From Nitrospina sp. (lineage in GTDB: Bacteria > Nitrospinota > Nitrospinia > Nitrospinales > Nitrospinaceae): a stretch of 5,735 nucleotides of DNA. The stretch covers positions 1-5,735 of the forward strand of contig SMVT01000006.1 in assembly GCA_004357365.1 (NCBI GenBank), written 5' to 3'. The translations under genes were made by a program, and so were the position numbers. Below are positions 1 to 5,686 of the stretch, one piece after another; positions within the stretch are counted from its first letter, which is position 1, and the number at the start of each line of letters is the position of its first letter. The notes below the pieces were generated by a model that did not search any database, was not told where the DNA came from, and saw only the letters and a list, made by a program, of their open reading frames with translations.

Positions 1-132
1 CCGGTGAATTTAATGGATTATATCAAAGAGGTGACAGCATCGGCAGCCTGGAATAGAGTACGGACATCCAAATACCCTCTAGGTTTTAGTGATGGCCCTC
101 TTCATCCCCTACAGATGCCCGAAATGCTTTGA
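1..132 (+). CDS. Possible 3' end of an unknown gene (partial)
   Basis: Plus frame 1 is open from the left edge to a TGA stop at 130-132 and would encode 43 residues, including an internal MDYIKEV stretch and a C-terminus MPEML. Nothing in it matches a family I know. It lacks the tyrosine and basic residues expected near an integrase C-terminus, so I do not call it an integrase. An open run of this length can occur by chance. It is listed because an element-borne gene would be expected to end about here, before the repeats and the attachment site. Confidence 0.15.
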   Translation, partial: PVNLMDYIKEVTASAAWNRVRTSKYPLGFSDGPLHPLQMPEML

Positions 133-195
133 GAGCGTGACGCTGATTCAGCCACAGCACAAAGCTGGAGCATTCAAGGGGCCTGCGCCGTTCTG

Positions 196-215
196 TGTGT
201 AATTCCATGTGTAAT
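196..215. repeat. Direct repeat TGTGTAAT x2, 12-base period
   Basis: TGTGTAAT occurs at 196-203 and again at 208-215, so the starts are 12 bases apart, close to one helical turn. The pair lies about 135-150 bases from the tRNA-Phe fragment. Short direct repeats at this distance are what arm-type integrase or excisionase sites look like, but the function is an inference from position only. Confidence 0.4.
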
Positions 216-234
216 CGTGCCGGAAAAAAGAAGG

Positions 235-257
235 ATTTGGATCCAAATTTCTAGAAA
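235..257. repeat. Two abutting perfect palindromes
   Basis: ATTTGGATCCAAAT (235-248) is a perfect 14-base palindrome, followed by TTTCTAGAAA (248-257), a perfect 10-base palindrome sharing one base. Neither is followed by a T-run, so they are not a terminator. They could be binding sites for dimeric DNA-binding proteins at the end of the mobile element. No regulator is identified. Confidence 0.35.
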
Positions 258-312
258 CTCTTCATGGATCCGTGTATCTTAAACCCTAATCAAAAATAGC
301 TTTTAGGAACTT

Positions 313-330
313 CCCGGAAAAGCCCGGAAA
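313..330. repeat. Direct repeat CCCGGAAA x2, 10-base period
   Basis: CCCGGAAA occurs at 313-320 and 323-330, a 10-base period that puts both copies on the same face of the helix. The pair is 18 bases from the tRNA-Phe fragment, a position where integrase or excisionase sites are often found beside an attachment core. The role is inferred. Confidence 0.4.
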
Positions 331-347
331 TCCTTTCGTAATTACTT

Positions 348-389
348 AAAATCCTCGTGTCGGCGGTTCGATTCCGTCCCCCGGCACCA
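348..389 (+). other. tRNA-Phe 3' fragment, putative attachment (att) site
   Basis: The 42 bases reproduce the 3' part of a class I tRNA. They show the end of the anticodon loop (AAAA), the 3' anticodon stem strand TCCTC, variable loop GTGTC, T stem GGCGG/CCGTC around loop TTCGATT (362-378), acceptor strand CCCCGGC and ACCA (386-389). The AAAATCC...GTGTC pattern is that of bacterial tRNA-Phe (GAA). The 5' half is absent: upstream there is no D arm, no acceptor partner GCCGGGG, and bases 340-344 do not pair with the anticodon stem. A 3'-only tRNA copy beginning at the anticodon loop is the known product of tyrosine-recombinase integration into tRNA genes. From its orientation, the element and the intact tRNA-Phe should lie to the left, and the bases after 389 were the original flank. 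Confidence 0.8.
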
Positions 390-423
390 CTAATAATAAA
401 GGGTTTAAAGTGGTAGCCTCACC

Positions 424-2841
424 ATGAAGTTATCTGAAAACTCCACAGTTCCCAAACCTAAATCCATCCAGGAACCTGAAATGCCTGAAGACGGTTTTCC
501 CAAAAGTGAAAGCCGCTTGGGTCAACTCCTTTTATTTGGGATGGGGTTTATATTTTTCCTGCTCGTATCTGCCATATCCTGGTATACGCTGGGACGAATC
601 GAAGATCAAACTCGTGCAGACCTCACCGATTCCTTAAAAACAATCCTGCGAACCACGCATTCAGCTTTGCATATTTGGGAGTTTGAACGAAAAGCAGATT
701 TTGTTACTTGGGCTTCATCCAACAAACTCCAGGCGACAGTAAAAGAATTATTGAAAGTTCCTCGTTCCCGCGAGGTACTTATGAATGCTACCGCTCAGGC
801 CAAGCTTCGTACTTTACTTGAGCCCAAACTCCGTGTGCACGATTATTCTGGTTATTTCGTCATCGCTCCCGACTTTTCCAATATCGGATCAATGCGTGAT
901 TCGAACTTGGTCAAAACCAACCTTCTAGCCGGGCAGGGGGATTTTTTAAAGCGAATTTTTAATGGAGAGACTTTGGTCAGCCATCCCCTCATTTCCGATG
1001 TTCCACTTTTAAATACCTATACCGGAAAAATGGTCGAGGGGGAACCTATCATGTTTGTGGTGGCGCCCATTTTGGACGAGGAAGGTGCGGTTATGGCCGC
1101 TTTGGGTTTCCGGCTTAACCCTGCTACTGATTTTACCCGGGTACTGCAACTGGGGCGAACCGGGAAAACGGGAGAAACTTATGCCTTCAACTCCAGCGGG
1201 ACTCTGCTCTCGGAAAGCCGTTTCGACCAAGACCTGCGTAAGATCGGGCTGATTTCTAAAGGTAAGCGAGGAATTCTCTCCATCGAAATTCGGGACCCGG
1301 GAGGAGACCTGGTTAATGGGTTCAAATCCAAGATACCTAGAAACAAACAACCCTTTACGAAAATGGCAGAAATAGCAATATCCCGGCGGGCCGGAGTCGA
1401 TGTGGAAGGTTACAGGAATTACCGGGGGGTTAACGTGGTGGGTGCCTGGCTTTGGGATCACAGTATGGAATTTGCCCTTGTCACCGAAATCGAGGCGGAA
1501 GAAGCATACCGATCCTTTAATTTCACGCGGCGACTTATCCTGTTTGCGATTGGGTTGACGGGGTTTATTGCCGTTGGGCTTACTCTTATCGTGAATATAG
1601 GCCGGACCCGAGCCCTCAACCTGATGGCCGCAGTGGATGTTGGCCGGGCCCGTGCTCTTCATTTTGCAAAAATTGCCCAGGAACGGGAGGCGCGCATCCG
1701 AGCTGTGGTCGATAACGTCGGGGATGCCATCATCACTATAGACGAAGAGGGTGTTATCGAGTCCTTCAGTCCCGCCGCGGAAAAAATCTTTGGGTACTTT
1801 ACTCCAGAAGTTGTCGGCCAGAATATCAAAATTCTGATGCCGGAGCCTCATAAAAGCCGGCCCGACAGCTATATCAAAAACTACCTGGAAACAGAAATTT
1901 CAAAGATTGTCGGCATCGGACGCGAGGAGGAGGGAATGAGAAGGGACGGAACCGTCTTTCCTCTGGACGTTGCGATCAACGAGGTGTGGTTGGAAGATCG
2001 TCGGATTTTTATCGGGACCATACGCGACATCACCGCACGCAAACAAGCGGAAGATGGGTTGAAGCAGTCTCATTATGACCTTCAAATGGCGCACCAGAAA
2101 CTGAAAGAATCCCTGGACAGAGTCCAGGAAGCCCACCGAAGTCTGGTTGCCTCAGAGAAATTAGCCGGTATAGGAGGGTTGACCGAAGGGGTGTGTAACG
2201 AAGTGTTAAACATCCTGAATGCCATCTCATCCAATTTTCAAAGGGTTCTAAAGAAAACCAGCGATTCCGACCTTTTTGCATCACTGGATAAAACAAGACA
2301 AGAAACCAAAAGAATCGAAAAGATTATCCAATCGCTTTTGAAGTTCTCCAGCAAGGAAGGGGCAAAATTTAAAGCCGTTCGGATCTACGAGGAATTGGAT
2401 TCGATTCTTACCCTGGTAGAACACCATATGCGATCGGACGACATAAAGGTTGTCAGGGAATTTGATCCTGATTTGCCAAAAATAACGGTCAACCCGGATG
2501 AAATGGGACAAGTTTTCCTCTATATTATCGACAATGCCAGGCATGCCATGCCGCATGGGGGTACACTCGTCGCCAGTACCGGACAGGTAACAAAGAACGG
2601 TTCGAGCTATATTAGAATAAAAATCGCCGACACAGGGACCGGGATAAAAAAAGCGGATCTGGAAAAAATATTTGAGGCTTTTTACAGCAGCAAGCCGGAA
2701 GGCGAGGGGACGGGTATGGGACTTTCACTGTGCCGCACCTTGATCCAAAAGCACGGCGGGACCATTGATGTGGATAGCGAATGGGGAAAAGGAACCACAT
2801 TTACTATCGATCTGCCCCTTCAAAGCGACCGAAAACCGTAA
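424..2841 (+). CDS. Membrane sensor histidine kinase (dCache-PAS-HisKA-HATPase), phospho-acceptor His missing
   Basis: This 805-residue inner-membrane sensor has the full layout of a two-component kinase. It has a TM helix at about 33-57, a periplasmic dCache-like sensor at about 60-365 and a second TM at about 370-392. A PAS domain of the FixL type follows at about 420-540 (MPEPHKSRPDSYI, GIGR, MRRDG), then a coiled coil at about 545-578, HisKA at about 576-642 and HATPase_c at about 655-800. The ATPase keeps the second N-box Asn (N704 in DNARHAM), the G1 motif DTGTG (736-740), the F-box and the G2 motif GTGMGL (762-767). The first N-box Asn is Y700. The H-box reads GVCNEVLNIL, so the phospho-acceptor His is Asn592 (codon 2197-2199) and the usual Pro is Ile597. 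Ordinary autophosphorylation should be impossible. The PAS haem-ligand position is Pro480. ATG424 has no clear Shine-Dalgarno site; Met20 (481) has AGGAA six bases upstream and may be the real start. No response regulator is adjacent. The ligand is unknown. Confidence 0.92.
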   Translation: MKLSENSTVPKPKSIQEPEMPEDGFPKSESRLGQLLLFGMGFIFFLLVSAISWYTLGRIEDQTRADLTDSLKTILRTTHSALHIWEFERKADFVTWASSNKLQATVKELLKVPRSREVLMNATAQAKLRTLLEPKLRVHDYSGYFVIAPDFSNIGSMRDSNLVKTNLLAGQGDFLKRIFNGETLVSHPLISDVPLLNTYTGKMVEGEPIMFVVAPILDEEGAVMAALGFRLNPATDFTRVLQLGRTGKTGETYAFNSSGTLLSESRFDQDLRKIGLISKGKRGILSIEIRDPGGDLVNGFKSKIPRNKQPFTKMAEIAISRRAGVDVEGYRNYRGVNVVGAWLWDHSMEFALVTEIEAEEAYRSFNFTRRLILFAIGLTGFIAVGLTLIVNIGRTRALNLMAAVDVGRARALHFAKIAQEREARIRAVVDNVGDAIITIDEEGVIESFSPAAEKIFGYFTPEVVGQNIKILMPEPHKSRPDSYIKNYLETEISKIVGIGREEEGMRRDGTVFPLDVAINEVWLEDRRIFIGTIRDITARKQAEDGLKQSHYDLQMAHQKLKESLDRVQEAHRSLVASEKLAGIGGLTEGVCNEVLNILNAISSNFQRVLKKTSDSDLFASLDKTRQETKRIEKIIQSLLKFSSKEGAKFKAVRIYEELDSILTLVEHHMRSDDIKVVREFDPDLPKITVNPDEMGQVFLYIIDNARHAMPHGGTLVASTGQVTKNGSSYIRIKIADTGTGIKKADLEKIFEAFYSSKPEGEGTGMGLSLCRTLIQKHGGTIDVDSEWGKGTTFTIDLPLQSDRKP

Positions 2842-2905
2842 GCAAGACTGCCGGGGTTTTTAATGAAGGCCATAAATGAATGCTGGCTGCCCATTTTAAA
2901 CCTGT

Positions 2906-4483
2906 TTAAGACTTTATTACTTTAGGATTCTTTTCAGTAGCTGTTTGACGAAAGTGGGCCAACATACCCTTGAAAATATAGGTGTGAAATTTCGACATGA
3001 GGAACCAGTAAAGCTGCCCCCAAAACGGGTCTGGAATAAAATGGGCTTTGAGGGTTAATTTTGTCGAGTCGTTGGTTCCCGGATCCAACAGAAATTGTAA
3101 CCAGGATAATCCCGGGGAAATCAACTCCGCCCTCAAAAGCAGTTCTTTATTGGGTTCCAACTTTTCCACGCGCCAAAAATCCAAAGAATCGCCTTCTCTC
3201 AATTGATCGGGATCCCTGCGCCCTCTTTGGAGACCGATTCCACCCAACAGCCTATCGATAAACCCGCGAATTCTCCACAGAAAATTACCTTGTAGCCAGC
3301 CGTGTTTCCCTCCTATTTTGGTGATCGATTGAAAAACGATATTTGAATTTGCGGGAATATCGATGGAATGTTCCTCAACGACAAAACTCGCTGATTCATA
3401 CTCGTAAAGAGGTAACAAGTCCCGCATAGAATCCGGGGGAACGTCGCTCCAGTGGGAAAAGACCTGGGACTTTCTTTCTCTTTCCAGAGCCCGCCTTACG
3501 GCGATCTCAAATGAAAGAGGCTCAAAAGGAAGAATATTTCTAATATCGTTATTAAGACAGACCACATCCGATTTCAAGCTGTTCAAAAGCAAGGAAATAA
3601 TATTGACTGGCAGGGATGTAAATAAATGGAGCCAGCAAGCGAAGATCCTGCATGACACCGAAATGGGGAGGGGAACCCAGAATACGTCAAAGAACCGGAT
3701 ATCTCTTTTTGCGATTTTTGCGAAACCCAGGATCACGTCCTTGTAAGCCAACACATCCTTTCCACCGATATGATAGACCCGGCTCACATTGCTTCGAAAT
3801 TCCATGATGCCCACAAGATACTTGATCACATCCCGAATGGCGATGCATTGGCACAGATTGTTGAACTCCACCATAAAAGGAATCCAACGGTTGTGCATAA
3901 CCAGTGATTTCAACAATTCATAAGAAGTGCTTCCCGTCCCGATTATGATAGCTGCACGCAAGCTGATTACTGGAATGGAACTTTTCGATAAAATTTCTCC
4001 AACCTCTATTCGGCTTTGCAGGTGCCGTGACAACAGAACGTTGGTTTCCCCTAATCCGCCCAGATAAATGATCTTCTTGATTCCGGCTTTTTCAGCTTCT
4101 TCCGCAAAATTTTGAGCCATCATCTTGTCCATTTCCGCAAATTCACTTCGCTTAGCTCTCATGCTGTGAATGAGGTAATACGCGATTTCGATATCCTGCA
4201 ACACCAGCCTTAGTTGTTCCTTGACCAAGCAGTCTGCATACACCACTTCAATCCGGGGATGATCGAGAAGAAAAGGAGTATTTTTGGTTCGTAGCATGCA
4301 ACGGACAAAATAACCGCGATGCACCAGTTCCGGAATTAGCCGTTGAGATACATAACCATTTGCCCCGGTCACAAGAACTTTTGTGTTGGGCGCAAGAGGC
4401 GTGGTGGTGAGCTCATCGCAATAATTGTAATGAACTTTTTCAGGATCCATGAAAATCCAGGGTTTGGAATATCTTGTGGACAC
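2906..4483 (-). CDS. SDR-family NAD(P)-binding protein with C-terminal DUF2867 domain (YbjT-like)
   Basis: This 525-residue protein joins an atypical short-chain dehydrogenase/NmrA-like Rossmann domain (about 34-250) to a DUF2867 domain (about 365-512). The family includes E. coli YbjT; its substrate is not established. Visible family marks are KVLVTGANGYV with RL (35-49), YLIHSM (103-108), YLGGLG (140-145), SLRAAIIIGTGS (174-185) and IAIRDVIKYLVG (214-225). In the C-terminal domain GWLQGNFLWRIRG (395-407), DRLLGGIGL, RGRRD and DFWRVE (435-440) are typical. The third glycine of the nucleotide motif TGxxGxxG is Ser46. A hydrophobic stretch at about 268-300 is usual for the family and need not be a membrane helix. 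The gene is convergent with the kinase, with 64 bases between stops. The start is uncertain: GTG4483 lacks a ribosome site, and ATG at 4448-4450 (Met12), preceded by a weak GGA, is a good alternative that still leaves about 23 residues before the Rossmann fold. Confidence 0.88.
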   Translation of the reverse strand: MSTRYSKPWIFMDPEKVHYNYCDELTTTPLAPNTKVLVTGANGYVSQRLIPELVHRGYFVRCMLRTKNTPFLLDHPRIEVVYADCLVKEQLRLVLQDIEIAYYLIHSMRAKRSEFAEMDKMMAQNFAEEAEKAGIKKIIYLGGLGETNVLLSRHLQSRIEVGEILSKSSIPVISLRAAIIIGTGSTSYELLKSLVMHNRWIPFMVEFNNLCQCIAIRDVIKYLVGIMEFRSNVSRVYHIGGKDVLAYKDVILGFAKIAKRDIRFFDVFWVPLPISVSCRIFACWLHLFTSLPVNIISLLLNSLKSDVVCLNNDIRNILPFEPLSFEIAVRRALERERKSQVFSHWSDVPPDSMRDLLPLYEYESASFVVEEHSIDIPANSNIVFQSITKIGGKHGWLQGNFLWRIRGFIDRLLGGIGLQRGRRDPDQLREGDSLDFWRVEKLEPNKELLLRAELISPGLSWLQFLLDPGTNDSTKLTLKAHFIPDPFWGQLYWFLMSKFHTYIFKGMLAHFRQTATEKNPKVIKS

Positions 4484-4519
4484 ACAGTTGGTGGCGCAGG
4501 AGTCCGGCGGAGAAATACT

Positions 4520-4545
4520 TGACCGGCCCCCAAAAAAGTGGTCCA
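4520..4545. mobile_element. Possible IS3-family terminal inverted-repeat scar
   Basis: TGACCGGCCCCCAAAAAAG begins at 4520 and runs into TGGTCCAG. A TGA start followed by a run of C, a run of A and a TGGtCC core resembles one end of IS3-family elements. No transposase reading frame lies on either side and no matching inverted copy is found in the window. It could therefore be a solo end left by deletion, or a chance resemblance. It lies 37 bases upstream of the GTG start of the SDR gene and may have supplied or disrupted its upstream region. Confidence 0.28.
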
Positions 4546-4652
4546 GAGTTTATGTTAAGATTCTGATTAAATGTTTGAATACAGGGATTAAACCCTAATC
4601 GGTTGAAAAGGTCAAGTTGCTAGATTTGGTAGTGTCCTAATTTGATCAAGAT

Positions 4653-4952
4653 TTATTTTTCGTTTCGGAAGTCTTTAATGATCGAAGCCCTGATCGCCCT
4701 TTCTGGGGAATGAACAGGGGGGATATGAAGAACCGCGTAGAATTTACGTTTTTCTGAGCCTTCAATAGGAGAGGACCATGCGTAGCATTTAGTAGATTCC
4801 GGGTGGTCAATTAGATCGAAAACATGGACAATACCCTCCCATGTCGTCCGGCCATCAAATTCATCTTTTACTGGCACAGATTCCTTAAACCTCGCAGAGC
4901 AATTATGTAGACCTTCAACGGCTTTTTGGAGGTCTTTTAGGTCTTCCTTCAC
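4653..4952 (-). CDS. Small conserved-looking protein of unknown function
   Basis: The 99-residue product has no signal peptide and no membrane segment. I do not recognise a named family. The N-terminal 25 residues are charged and likely helical (KEDLKDLQKAVEGLH). The centre, WEGIVHVFDLIDHPES followed by KCYAWSSP (38-62), and the C-terminal part, FYAVLHIPPV then SPERAIRASIIKDF (71-96), look like a compact alpha/beta domain with a conserved core. A start at GTG (4950-4952) is favoured because an in-frame TAA lies five codons upstream, and AAGGA sits roughly nine bases before it. It is 169 bases upstream of the SDR gene and 109 bases downstream of the nuclease gene on the same strand, so operon membership is possible but not shown. 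Normal codon content and a coherent protein make it likely to be real; the function is unknown. Confidence 0.6.
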   Translation of the reverse strand: MKEDLKDLQKAVEGLHNCSARFKESVPVKDEFDGRTTWEGIVHVFDLIDHPESTKCYAWSSPIEGSEKRKFYAVLHIPPVHSPERAIRASIIKDFRNEK

Positions 4953-5061
4953 TCTTCGTCTTCCTTAACCTCTTAGTTAAGTTTTACTGCAATTTGTATT
5001 AGAACACTATCGAAAAGTGGGGGAAAAGCGAATGACTGGTACATTAGAAAAATAGTTTTTA

Positions 5062-5514
5062 TTATAGGGTTGCACACCATCCCTCTCTCCTCCCGCCATG
5101 ATATTCCCGGCCCAAACCCCGGTCGATAATCTTCTGCGCCAGACTACCCCCGCCTTCCAGTTTCACGTCCGCCACTACCCGCCCGGCATACTTCCCATGC
5201 TTGACGTTCTGCAGAAAGATAGTCTCGCCCAGGACCAACCCTTTCACGAACTCGCGGGCTTCTATGGCCTTCTGTTTTTCAGCATCACACTTTCCACGGA
5301 TTTCAGGAGTATCCACGCCATCAATCCTAACGCTGACCTTTGCTTCCAGACCCGGCCACGGGTAGGCTTCCACGGTAATTGTATCGCCATAATAGACCTT
5401 GACCACCTTGGCGGTCACAGGACCTGTTATGGTGGGAGCGGTCCAGGCGGTGGCGGGGGCAAGTATAAGGTACGACATGATCAGCAGACGGGGAATTTTG
5501 TTCGGGAGGGCCAT
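5062..5514 (-). CDS. Secreted thermonuclease-like (SNase-fold) protein
   Basis: This 150-residue protein has an N-terminal signal peptide (K6/R9 n-region, hydrophobic LLIMSYLILAPATA, cleavage probably near residues 23-26) and one staphylococcal nuclease domain (about 30-147). Aligned by motif, the catalytic set is present: D44 in YGDTI, R63 and D68/E71 in VRIDGVDTPE, and R112 in YAGRVVADV. By family knowledge it would be a calcium-dependent DNA/RNA phosphodiesterase acting in the periplasm or outside the cell. The usual Asp two residues before D44 (D19 in S. aureus nuclease) is Tyr42. The length is normal for the single-domain family, and the C-terminus ends soon after GREYHGG and a GWC motif. 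ATG5514 is preferred over Met13 because it keeps the positive n-region. No Shine-Dalgarno site is seen; TATAGT lies five bases before the ATG. Nucleases of this family are frequent on mobile elements and beside tRNA genes, which fits the location. Confidence 0.9.
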   Translation of the reverse strand: MALPNKIPRLLIMSYLILAPATAWTAPTITGPVTAKVVKVYYGDTITVEAYPWPGLEAKVSVRIDGVDTPEIRGKCDAEKQKAIEAREFVKGLVLGETIFLQNVKHGKYAGRVVADVKLEGGGSLAQKIIDRGLGREYHGGRREGWCATL

Positions 5515-5609
5515 AAGAAACTATACCCGAATTCACTCTACAGGACCCACCAATAGCCCCCAGAACTGACGATCTTCCCTTTCCCCATAGCCGAGCCCTT
5601 TTCGCTCAA

Positions 5610-5629
5610 TGTGGTCCTATTGTGGTCCT
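5610..5629. repeat. Direct repeat TGTGGTCCT x2, 11-base period
   Basis: TGTGGTCCT occurs at 5610-5618 and 5621-5629, one helical turn apart. The pair lies about 60-75 bases beyond the 3' end of tRNA-Arg, where arm-type integrase sites occur if the tRNA served as an integration target. It also lies in the upstream region of the nuclease gene, so it could instead be an operator. Neither role is proven. Confidence 0.4.
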
Positions 5630-5642
5630 GATCGGCTATTTC

Positions 5643-5681
5643 AAAAAAGAGGTTTACGGGATTTCCCCGTAAACCCCTTCT
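5643..5681 (-). terminator. Rho-independent terminator of tRNA-Arg
   Basis: A perfect 10-base-pair stem, GGTTTACGGG (5651-5660) with CCCGTAAACC (5666-5675), encloses a five-base loop. Read on the minus strand it is followed, after a short CTC-type spacer, by six T residues (5643-5648 on the plus strand are A). It lies 6-12 bases past the tRNA-Arg 3' end and should end that transcript. On the plus strand the T tract is interrupted (CTTCTTTT), so termination in that direction would be weaker. Confidence 0.85.
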
Positions 5682-5686
5682 TTTAA

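Larger units (their letters stand above)
1..347. other. Gene-poor end of a putative integrated element
   Basis: No complete gene is visible here. The only sizeable open stretch is plus frame 1 from the window edge to a TGA at 130-132 (43 codons, ending in MPEML). It could be the tail of a gene that starts to the left, but I recognise nothing in it and another frame is also open for 18 codons. From 133 to 347 all frames are broken. The stretch instead holds short direct repeats (196-215, 313-330) and two adjacent palindromes (235-248, 248-257), and it stops where the tRNA-Phe 3' fragment begins. This composition suits the distal end of a tRNA-integrated island or prophage. I see no convincing promoter in it for the downstream kinase. 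Confidence 0.45.

Noticed and set aside
345..389. Reading the left fragment as tRNA-Leu(TAA) from CTTAAAA
   Set aside because: The variable loop is only five bases, whereas tRNA-Leu has a long variable arm, and the rest matches tRNA-Phe.
1009..1851. Long minus-strand open frame (280 codons) antisense to the kinase
   Set aside because: It lies wholly within the sensor and PAS coding region, has no recognisable domain and is rich in Pro, His and Arg runs typical of a reversed reading frame.
2832..2862. Possible terminator after the kinase (AAAACC ... GGTTTTT)
   Set aside because: The stem is only about six mostly A-T pairs with an 18-base loop; it is not convincing as an intrinsic terminator.
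2896..2909. TTAAAC-CT-GTTTAA inverted repeat between the convergent genes
   Set aside because: The two-base loop is too small for a stable RNA hairpin and there is no T-run or GC-rich stem.
2906..4483. Membrane protein call for the SDR gene from its hydrophobic stretch near residues 268-300
   Set aside because: The stretch occurs at the usual place between the Rossmann and DUF2867 domains in this family and is interrupted by polar residues.
5040..5061. AAAAATAGTTTTTAT as a terminator after the nuclease gene
   Set aside because: It is a weak all-AT inverted repeat with a very small loop and no stable stem.
5098..5556. Plus-strand open frame of 152 codons opposite the nuclease gene
   Set aside because: The minus strand encodes a clear SNase domain with catalytic residues and a signal peptide; the plus translation has no family features and a glycine run.
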